DNA of 44,974 bases from an uncultured Akkermansia sp. (GTDB lineage: Bacteria; Verrucomicrobiota; Verrucomicrobiia; Verrucomicrobiales; Akkermansiaceae). The translations under genes were made by a program, and so were the position numbers. The notes beneath the pieces were generated by a model that made no database searches, was not told the origin of the DNA, and saw nothing but the letters and a program-made list of their open reading frames with translations. Position 1 is the first letter of the stretch; each line of letters begins with the position of its first letter. Positions 1 to 6,024 of this stretch are shown here, piece by piece. The stretch lies in the NCBI GenBank assembly GCA_947626545.1, contig CANQSS010000013.1:1-44974 (forward strand), read 5' to 3'.

Positions 1-342
1 ATGGTCGCCTACGTGCGCCAATGCGTGGCGCAGAACCGCTCCAACCGCTTGCCGGCGGAGAAGTCTCTGCTGCCGCGCTCCCTGCGCGGGCCTGCGCTGG
101 ATATCCTCGCGCTGCGCCTGCTCAAGGCCTACGCCCTGCAAGTGACGGAGCCTCGCAAACTCGCCGCCGAAAAAGCGGCAGAGCTGCTGGAGGATATCGC
201 CAAGAGCAAGCGCCTCGTGCTCGATGAGCAGGGTGAGCTGCCCGGCGACCCCGCCGCCACGCCCGCCATCGTCGCTCCATCCCCCGCCTACGGGAATGAC
301 GGCGTCGGCTGGTATCCCTCCCCCGACCCCTTGGAGCCATGA
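1..342 (+). CDS. phage gp36-like protein (DUF1320), possibly 5'-truncated
   Basis: The 113 visible residues resemble the C-terminal half of the Mu gp36/DUF1320 family: a Leu/Ala-rich helical stretch (RSLRGPALDILALRLLKAY) followed by a second helix (KLAAEKAAELLEDIAKSKR) and a short acidic/Pro-rich tail. In Mu-like phages gp36 lies between the major capsid gene and the tail genes and is thought to act at the head-tail junction, which fits the tail genes that follow. The reading frame is open at base 1, so the ATG there may be internal, and family members are usually somewhat longer. Its TGA overlaps the next start (ATGA). Family call is moderate; a generic head-tail connector is the alternative. 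Confidence 0.5.
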   Translation: MVAYVRQCVAQNRSNRLPAEKSLLPRSLRGPALDILALRLLKAYALQVTEPRKLAAEKAAELLEDIAKSKRLVLDEQGELPGDPAATPAIVAPSPAYGNDGVGWYPSPDPLEP

Positions 343-860
343 AAACCTCCCCCCAGTATGCGCTGGCGCGCGCTCTCATCGCCTACCTGGACGCGTGCAA
401 AGACCTCGCCGAGCTCAAGGCTGCGGGCAAGCTCTACCTCGCCCCCGCCCCCTTCGACAAGGCGGAGCAGGTAAGCCAGCTCGAGCTTGCCGCCGGGCAG
501 TACGAGGCGATGCTCCTCGTGAGCCCTGCGGGTGTGGAGGCGCCGGCCTCGGCCGAGGCTTCCTTTGCCGGCGTGCTGGGCGTCAATTCCGCCGTGTACG
601 TGCTCACCACGCGCAACCTGGCGGCCCCTGCCGAGCCGACCGGCTGGGAGGACCTCGTGGCCGCGCTGCTGCTCTCCTGGCTGCCCAAACCGGGCATGTT
701 CCCGGTGGAGCGGCCGTGGATCACGCAGGCCATCGAGCTGGATATGGACGCCGCCACCGACTTTCCGAACCACCAGAACCTGCGCGGCATCTGCTACCTC
801 GTGCAGCAGCGCATCAACTACCGCTCCTGGTACTCGCAACTCGCAACTCGTAACTCGTAA
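339..860 (+). CDS. phage structural protein, unknown (tail-completion position)
   Basis: A 173-residue soluble protein, alpha-helical at the N-terminus (LARALIAYLDACKDLAELKAAG) and mixed later. No family is recognised with confidence. Its place between a gp36-like gene and tail-tube genes is where Mu-like phages keep gp37 or tail-terminator type proteins, so a neck or tail-completion role is inferred from position only. It starts with ATG overlapping the previous TGA, which implies translational coupling. Its last codons (SQLATRNS) are made of a 7-bp tandem repeat (831-872) that runs through the stop codon, so the C-terminus may be an acquired extension. Confidence 0.5.
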   Translation: MKTSPQYALARALIAYLDACKDLAELKAAGKLYLAPAPFDKAEQVSQLELAAGQYEAMLLVSPAGVEAPASAEASFAGVLGVNSAVYVLTTRNLAAPAEPTGWEDLVAALLLSWLPKPGMFPVERPWITQAIELDMDAATDFPNHQNLRGICYLVQQRINYRSWYSQLATRNS

Positions 861-872
861 TTCGCAACTATG
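831..872 (+). repeat. heptamer tandem repeat, AACTCGY type
   Basis: Five consecutive 7-bp units (TACTCGC, AACTCGC, AACTCGT, AACTCGT, AATTCGC), followed by AACTATG which carries the next gene's start codon. The units encode the last residues of the upstream gene and its stop. The same AANTCGY heptamer, in the AAATCGC version, recurs on the other strand at 41487-41521. Confidence 0.75.
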
Positions 873-1103
873 GACACGCAACAAGCAGAAAAAGCAGAAA
901 AAGCGGCCGGCATTGTAACCGGCCTGCTCACGGGCTGGGGCATCCCCGGCTCTGTCGCTCGCATCCTCGCCGGTGCGATTATCGGCGCCGTGCTCGCCTG
1001 GCTCGCCATCGCGCAGACAGGATGCACGGCCAGTCTCTCCACCACACCCGACGGCTCGCTGCAATATCGCGGCTCTGTCGGCGTTTCCACCGTCACCAAA
1101 TAA
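870..1103 (+). CDS. small phage membrane protein
   Basis: A 77-residue protein with a polar, Lys/Glu-rich N-terminus and one hydrophobic segment at about residues 26-49 (PGSVARILAGAIIGAVLAWL) that ends in a cysteine, then a Ser/Thr-rich tail. It could be a single-pass membrane protein or, less likely, a lipoprotein, since the residues before the cysteine (AQTGC) are a poor lipobox. Small proteins of this kind among phage morphogenesis genes are sometimes holin- or spanin-like, but nothing here proves that. It begins 9 bp after the previous stop. Confidence 0.5.
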   Translation: MDTQQAEKAEKAAGIVTGLLTGWGIPGSVARILAGAIIGAVLAWLAIAQTGCTASLSTTPDGSLQYRGSVGVSTVTK

Positions 1104-1109
1104 CCGACT

Positions 1110-1322
1110 ATGGCCACGCAAAAAAAAACCACCCCATCGGACGCGACCTCTGCGCCGCGTGATACCGCCGCGCCGGAGCCCCAAGTGCTCGTGCGCTTCC
1201 TCAAACACACCCAAGTGAGCCAATGCGGCGGCGTGTTTGCCGCGCACTCCACCACCACGCTGCCGCAGACCACGGCGCAAGCCCTCGTGGCGGCAGGCTT
1301 CGCCACCATCATCGGCGTGTAA
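1110..1322 (+). CDS. small phage protein, unknown
   Basis: A 70-residue protein: a disordered Lys/Thr/Pro-rich N-terminal 24 residues, then a compact segment VLVRFLKHTQVSQCGGVF and a C-terminus (TTAQALVAAGFATIIGV) that looks like a small beta/alpha domain. Mu-like phages often carry a short DUF2635-type protein just before the sheath or tube genes, but the match is not convincing. The tightly packed position supports a real gene. Confidence 0.45.
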   Translation: MATQKKTTPSDATSAPRDTAAPEPQVLVRFLKHTQVSQCGGVFAAHSTTTLPQTTAQALVAAGFATIIGV

Positions 1323-1346
1323 ACCCCAACCCAACTCAACCCCACT

Positions 1347-1961
1347 ATGGCACAAACCATCCTCGACAGGCTCGACAGCCACATGTTCCTGGGGGCGAAA
1401 GTGTACATCGCCAAAATCGGCGACAAATCCAGCGCCTCCCAGTCCAAACCGATCACCAACTCCTTCCACCCCACGCCGCCCACTAGCTACGATGAGCCGG
1501 GGGATTGGACGCTGCTTGGCGCCATTTCCGACGCCAAAGTTCAGACGGACTACGACACCAAGGAGAAGGTGGGGGTGATGGACAACGGCTCCTACTTCAC
1601 CCAGGAGATAAAAATCGCCAAGAAGAGCAACCTGCAATTTTCCACCTACGACATCGTGCCGGAGGCGCTGCAGATCACCTTCGGCCTGCGCGACAACGCG
1701 GATAGCGCGGAGCCTCAGCAGGCTTTCGCCACCTCCAACGGCGGCATCGAGGTGTGGCTCTACCTGGAACTCACGGAGTCCCTGCGCAACACCAACGACC
1801 TCGCCACCGTTATGCTGCGCGGCAAGCTCAGCCTGCAAAGCCCGGTGGAGGCCAAGAACGACCTCGCCCAGGCGCAGTACGACCTGGCCATAGCCCCGAA
1901 CTCGCTCAACATGTACACCGTGCACAACCTCACCAAAATGCAGGGTGAAGCAGATGAGTGA
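1347..1961 (+). CDS. major tail tube-like protein
   Basis: A 204-residue protein with the look of a tail tube subunit: an opening segment that presents the tail-tube beta-sandwich (AKVYIAKIGD), a central WTLLGAISDAKVQTDYDTKE stretch, and a later strand-rich half (IEVWLYLELTESLRN, ATVMLRGKLSLQSPV). Tube subunits polymerise around the tape measure to make the tail lumen. No sheath gene is visible beside it, which would suit a non-contractile tail, but the window lacks much of the phage. Its TGA at 1959-1961 overlaps the next ATG by one base. Confidence 0.5.
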   Translation: MAQTILDRLDSHMFLGAKVYIAKIGDKSSASQSKPITNSFHPTPPTSYDEPGDWTLLGAISDAKVQTDYDTKEKVGVMDNGSYFTQEIKIAKKSNLQFSTYDIVPEALQITFGLRDNADSAEPQQAFATSNGGIEVWLYLELTESLRNTNDLATVMLRGKLSLQSPVEAKNDLAQAQYDLAIAPNSLNMYTVHNLTKMQGEADE

Positions 1962-2491
1962 TGAGCTTTTTCATTGCCAGACTCTCGGTCACGTACACGC
2001 CGGCAGATGGGTCCACTCCCATCTGCCTGGTGCGTGCCGGGCAAGACATCCTGACCGAGCAGCCCGTGCACGAGTGGGATTTGCCGACCGACTCGCGCGA
2101 TTTTTGCGCGGGCGTGTGGGGCGAAGATGTCCCGACAGGCAACGCCCGTGCGCACCTCTCCCTCTCCATCCTCTACGAAGCTCCCACCATCGCTCAAGCT
2201 TTGCTCTACATGCGAGACCGCGAATTTTTGCTCGCAACGCACCGCAGCGGCACGCTCACCATCGAGGAGGCGTACCAGGCAGGCATCCCCGCCATCACAA
2301 CCACATGGCGAGCCGTTGTCACCGATCTCTCCCCGGCCTCCCTGCTTGCCCCGGATGACGCCGTGAGCGACCCGGACGCACCCTCCGAATCCTTGCGCGG
2401 CAAAGCCAATGCCCGATTGCAAGTCGGCTTCACACTCACTCAGCCGGAGATTTCCCGCATTCCCACACAGTCCATCATTCCTGCTTCATGA
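1961..2491 (+). CDS. phage tail-region protein, unknown
   Basis: A protein of about 176 residues, rich in beta-type sequence. An in-frame GTG lies one codon earlier at 1958. I prefer the ATG at 1961 because it sits directly on the previous stop (TGATG). It follows the tube protein, where a tail-assembly chaperone is usual, but no slippery frameshift site or G/T pair is visible and no family is recognised. The next gene overlaps its stop in an ATGA, so the run 1347-3672 is probably translated as one coupled block. Confidence 0.5.
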   Translation: MSFFIARLSVTYTPADGSTPICLVRAGQDILTEQPVHEWDLPTDSRDFCAGVWGEDVPTGNARAHLSLSILYEAPTIAQALLYMRDREFLLATHRSGTLTIEEAYQAGIPAITTTWRAVVTDLSPASLLAPDDAVSDPDAPSESLRGKANARLQVGFTLTQPEISRIPTQSIIPAS

Positions 2492-3672
2492 TCACTCCCG
2501 TCACAGCATTCCCCCTCTCCCTCAAGGCCGGCCAAAAAGGCACCATCAACCTCAAGTTGACCAGCGGTGCTTCCTACTCGTCCGTGCTTGCCGCCATCTT
2601 CGTCAACGGCACCTCCCAGAAGCTCACCTGCTCGTCCTCCGGTGTCATTGAGTTGCCAGCGATGCCCGTCGGCCTGCACCTGCTCGAGGTGCGCGTCGGC
2701 TCCGTCTCCGCCATCTACCAGCATGTAGAAGTCCTCCCCACCCCCATCTCGCAGTCTGACCCAGCCAGTGTGCTCTTCGACATTTCGCAAGAGCCCTCCG
2801 CCCTGGGGTCCTGGACCATCGAGGGAGGCCGCCAGGGTCCCGCCGGTGCTGCCGGCAAAGACGGCGTCACGTTCACCCCTCACATGTCCAGCGATGGCAC
2901 CCTCACCTGGACCAACGACGGCAACCTCCCCAACCCGGATCCCGTGTCGCTCATGGGCCCGCAAGGCCCTCCCGGAAAGGATGGCACGAGCAGCAGTGGG
3001 GGAGGGACAAGCAGCGGCGGCACAGGCAGCAGCGGCGGCACAGGCAGCGGTGGAGGCAGCACGAGCAGTGGTGGACAGCTTACCTACGAGTGGCAATCGT
3101 GGGACGAAGACTACTGGGAAGCTAACTGGGAAGAGCTCATGTCCCCTCATAATGGCTGGATTTGGTTTCGCGACACAGAACCCTATCGCCGGATGAAGAT
3201 CCTCTACTTCGAGCTCAGCAGAGCGTGGACAAATGGCATGGAGAGGAACTTTTTCTCTCCTGCCGCCATCCAAGCAATGTCGTTTGAAGCGGCCACCGTC
3301 CCTTCACAAAAAGAGCTGTATTTGGTCGCCTGGGACAACAGGGAGGGGGAGGAACGATGGAGATACCGATGCTGCTCTAAACTCGTTAAATTCGAGCCTC
3401 TGAAGTATGTCGGCAACATGACGTTTGAGTTCGATCCGCCTCTCTTGGTCTACGACAAATCGGCGACGCGTTATGGCATCGTCACGAAGCCTACCTCCGA
3501 ATGGCCATCAGACAACAGCATCTTTGTGCCTGTTGAGCTCAATGTCTTCGATACCCCTCTCGGGGACGAGAGCTGGGCCCAGGGGGCAGACGGAACTCAG
3601 TACTACTTGGTCCCCCGTGGTGTAACGACAGGCAGAAACTATTACATGGCCCCCATCATCCCCGGCACCTAA
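2488..3672 (+). CDS. phage tail fibre-like protein with collagen-like segments
   Basis: 394 residues. The N-terminal 95 residues look like a beta-sandwich attachment domain. Then come two short Gly-X-Y stretches (QGPAGAAGKDG near residue 115 and GPQGPPGKDG near 158) flanking a segment typical of phage host-contact proteins (TFTPHMSSDGTLTWTNDG). A low-complexity Ser/Gly linker (about 168-200) leads to a C-terminal domain rich in Trp and Tyr. Short collagen-like triplets are common in trimeric fibres and receptor-binding proteins. The Ser/Gly linker gives a highly repetitive DNA stretch at 2988-3080. A role in host binding is inferred from architecture. Confidence 0.55.
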   Translation: MITPVTAFPLSLKAGQKGTINLKLTSGASYSSVLAAIFVNGTSQKLTCSSSGVIELPAMPVGLHLLEVRVGSVSAIYQHVEVLPTPISQSDPASVLFDISQEPSALGSWTIEGGRQGPAGAAGKDGVTFTPHMSSDGTLTWTNDGNLPNPDPVSLMGPQGPPGKDGTSSSGGGTSSGGTGSSGGTGSGGGSTSSGGQLTYEWQSWDEDYWEANWEELMSPHNGWIWFRDTEPYRRMKILYFELSRAWTNGMERNFFSPAAIQAMSFEAATVPSQKELYLVAWDNREGEERWRYRCCSKLVKFEPLKYVGNMTFEFDPPLLVYDKSATRYGIVTKPTSEWPSDNSIFVPVELNVFDTPLGDESWAQGADGTQYYLVPRGVTTGRNYYMAPIIPGT

Positions 3673-3680
3673 TCCCCCTC

Positions 3681-4304
3681 ATGATCTCCCTCAACATCGA
3701 TTTTGCGTCCTTGGAAGAGTTGCCCAGATTCTTGCAGCTCGATGCCCGTGATCAGCTCTCCATCCGCATCAGCGCTGCCAACGCTGTGAAGGATAGTGTC
3801 GCTGCACGTTTCCGAGCTCGTGAGGGACAATTGTGGTGGCAGCAAGCTGCTCTTAACACTCACCGTGTCCGTTACGGAGACCAGGAGGCTGTCGTTGTTT
3901 TCCAGCGCGGTGTGAGGCTCCAGTGGCTGGGGTTGGATCCCAACACTCCCAAGCACGCCAAGCTTCTCTCTATCCCGGCGCGCAAGTCCATCACCGAACA
4001 ACCCCGAGCCTACAGCAACCTCGTGGCCATTTTTCCTTCGCCGTCTCCCGGCCCTAAGTTGCGCGGCTGGCTAGCAGAAGGAGAGAAGGCTGTAGCCAAG
4101 CGCAGGTACAAAGACAAGCCAGCAGGTCGCCAAATCACACGCGCTGTGATTCGCGGTGGTCGCCTCTCCATCTACTTCTCGCTGGTCTCCCACACTTCGC
4201 ACGTGCCTCATCCGGATGTCGTTCCCTCTGCAGAAGAGCTCTCGGAGGTCGCTCAGCGAGCTGTCAACCGTTTCCTCCTATTGCGAGATCATCAACTCCT
4301 CTGA
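3681..4304 (+). CDS. gpG-like phage virion morphogenesis protein
   Basis: 207 residues. The centre contains QRGVRLQWLGLDPNTPK followed by SIPARKSITEQPRAYSN. This resembles the Mu gpG/P2 gpS virion-morphogenesis group, which helps tail completion and joining of head and tail. The central block is repeated in two other proteins of this window: the minus-strand ORF ending at 27057, and, weakly, the N-terminus of the fusion at 27732-29207. All three begin with the same pattern (MISLNIDF, MIKLDVNV, MLTLSVNF). In Mu the gpG gene sits with the head genes, next to MuF. Here the gpG-MuF pair is inside the tail module, between fibre and tape measure. Confidence 0.5.
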   Translation: MISLNIDFASLEELPRFLQLDARDQLSIRISAANAVKDSVAARFRAREGQLWWQQAALNTHRVRYGDQEAVVVFQRGVRLQWLGLDPNTPKHAKLLSIPARKSITEQPRAYSNLVAIFPSPSPGPKLRGWLAEGEKAVAKRRYKDKPAGRQITRAVIRGGRLSIYFSLVSHTSHVPHPDVVPSAEELSEVAQRAVNRFLLLRDHQLL

Positions 4305-4306
4305 TT

Positions 4307-5743
4307 ATGCCCTCTCCACTCGATTACCTCCGACGGAAAAAAAACGTCCCATCAGAGCTTAGCACGCAATATTGGGACACAGTCTCTGTGTGGTTACGAG
4401 AACGCGCGTTTTTTATGGCATGCGTGGATAGAGCAGAGACTTTGCAAAAATTCAGGAACACCATCGAAGCTGTGACGTCCGGTGGTATAGGTGCCTCAGA
4501 AGCTCGACAGCGCATGCGCGAGTTCCTCGCCGAATCCGGTTATCAGGCTCCACATGGCCAAGAGGGAACAATCAAAGACCTCAGCAGCACGCAACGCCTT
4601 AAGCGGAGCATTGACACCAACGTGGCCATGGCTAACGGGTGGGCAACACGACAAGAGCACCTGGGCGATATCCTTCACCCAGCTCAAAAGTTGTATCGTT
4701 TTATGCCTGCTCGCCAGCCTCGCGACTGGGAAACTCGCTGGGAAAATGCAGCAAAATCCGTCAACTGGGAGGGCGTCGCTCGGAATGGCGAAATGATAGC
4801 CCTCACGACTTCCCCCATTTGGAAGGCTCTCTCACGCTTTGGTCAGCCTTATCCCCCCTTTGATTTTGGCTCCCACATGAGTGTGCAGTTGGTGTCCCTT
4901 GAAGAGTGCATCAATATCAACCTCGTGGAAGACCCCAAAGCTCTACGAGAAGAAATGGAAGCCGCTCGCAGCTCGTTCAACGAAGGAGTGGAGGTCGATG
5001 CGAGTGGATGGTCAAAAGACATCTGCGAGGAAATCGCAAAGCAGCTTCAGGGCCTCGCCGAACTCAAAGATGGAGTATTGCGCATGCTGGACCCTAACGG
5101 CACAACAGTTTACCCCCCTGAAAAGTTGGCCGAAGTCCTCTCTGATCCTCTTCCCGCAGGTATTCCCAACCTCGAATTTCAAGCCCTCAAAGACTGGATC
5201 GAGGATAGTAGCCGGTTCGATCCTTGGACAAAAGAAGAAATCAAAATAGCTAAAAAAGAAAAAGAAAAAGGATTAAAAAATTCTGAGGGCAAGAAGGTCT
5301 CGCAAGACGAAAAGGAAGCTTTGTCTCGTGTGATCAATCGTAGCGAGTGCTTCAAGTCTAGCGAATTTTTGAAAAGAGGTTTGTGCAAAGGCTCTAAATC
5401 AGAGCTCCTCTCTTTGGTTGACGAACTAGAGAAAAAAGGTTACTACCAAGCGAGACCGGGGAAGGTTGCGGATTCTTGGACACTGAGTGATAGGGCCGCC
5501 GATCAATATGCTAGCAATACCCCTTGGCAGATCAAACTTATCTGCACGAAACACACGAGCGCAAGAAACCTTGCCCCTCTCTACAGCGTAGTTAAACCTC
5601 AATCAAGCAACCCTACAAAACCTCTTTCTACTGAAGCGGAACTTCTCATACCGGGAAACGTCCGTCTATATATCAAAAAAATCATCCGGGAAAATCTAAA
5701 CCCAGGAATGAGGATCACCATTTATTGCAAAGAGGAGGATTAG
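4307..5743 (+). CDS. MuF-like protein with C-terminal ADP-ribosyltransferase-like domain
   Basis: 478 residues. Residues 1-95 look like the MuF N-terminal helical domain (FRNTIEAVTSGGIGASEARQ), which is packaged with the capsid. Residues 96-210 are a conserved MuF-associated block (GTIKDLSSTQRLK, then PYPPFDFGSH). The end, about 345-478, has the order expected of an R-S-E class ADP-ribosyltransferase: Arg357 in LKRGL, a SWTLS segment at 390-394 followed by A-x-x-Y-A, and the bi-glutamate Glu443-Ala-Glu445 in STEAELLIPG. MuF proteins of temperate phages are known carriers of swappable toxin domains. A Lys-rich, AT-rich insertion (bases 5225-5300) is unlike the GC-rich phage genes around it. 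A paralogue lies at 27732-29207. The ART call rests on motif order alone. Confidence 0.6.
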   Translation: MPSPLDYLRRKKNVPSELSTQYWDTVSVWLRERAFFMACVDRAETLQKFRNTIEAVTSGGIGASEARQRMREFLAESGYQAPHGQEGTIKDLSSTQRLKRSIDTNVAMANGWATRQEHLGDILHPAQKLYRFMPARQPRDWETRWENAAKSVNWEGVARNGEMIALTTSPIWKALSRFGQPYPPFDFGSHMSVQLVSLEECININLVEDPKALREEMEAARSSFNEGVEVDASGWSKDICEEIAKQLQGLAELKDGVLRMLDPNGTTVYPPEKLAEVLSDPLPAGIPNLEFQALKDWIEDSSRFDPWTKEEIKIAKKEKEKGLKNSEGKKVSQDEKEALSRVINRSECFKSSEFLKRGLCKGSKSELLSLVDELEKKGYYQARPGKVADSWTLSDRAADQYASNTPWQIKLICTKHTSARNLAPLYSVVKPQSSNPTKPLSTEAELLIPGNVRLYIKKIIRENLNPGMRITIYCKEED

Positions 5744-5749
5744 CTCATG

Positions 5750-5971
5750 TCAATGCTTCCTTGGACACCCATTTTTTGCTGCTTTTTCACAATCCGCCAT
5801 TGGTGCGGGATGAGAAGGCATTTTTGCATTTCGATTCCACTCTGCCTCTCTCTCGTACAAGCGTTGCCAGTATTTGTATCGCTCCGTTTGTTTTCCTTTC
5901 ACCGCCTCCGCAAACTCACTTGGCGTCTCATGCAAACGGCGTTTGGCAACTTTGGATGGTTTTCCTTTCAT
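5750..5971 (-). CDS. small basic protein convergent with MuF-ART gene; candidate partner or immunity protein
   Basis: A 73-residue, Lys/Arg-rich protein starting MKGKPSK; a longer frame reaches 6019 but the homologue fixes the start at 5971. It is the only minus-strand gene in the phage block, and its stop lies 6 bp from the MuF-ART stop. A clear homologue (75 residues, sharing MKGKPSK, AKRRLHETP, EFA, GKQ and a C-terminal MP...P.PM) is at 27498-27725, again convergent and again 6 bp from the stop of an ART-bearing gene. Conservation of sequence and layout shows a real gene. Function is unknown; immunity, antitoxin or chaperone are inferences from position. DNA here (5743-6024) is AT-rich compared with the phage. 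Confidence 0.65.
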   Translation of the reverse strand: MKGKPSKVAKRRLHETPSEFAEAVKGKQTERYKYWQRLYEREAEWNRNAKMPSHPAPMADCEKAAKNGCPRKH

Positions 5972-6024
5972 TTCTAACGTTAAACCACTTTTTTCTCTGA
6001 AAGTCAATCTAAAAAACATTTGCT

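Noticed and set aside
288..1925. A 545-codon open frame on the minus strand across the phage genes
   Set aside because: High G+C produces long antisense frames. Plus-strand genes here overlap by ATGA and have recognisable family features.
5209..5228. GGTTCGATCC, like a tRNA T-loop, as a possible attachment site
   Set aside because: No acceptor stem, anticodon arm or CCA end can be folded around it, and it lies inside the MuF-ART reading frame.
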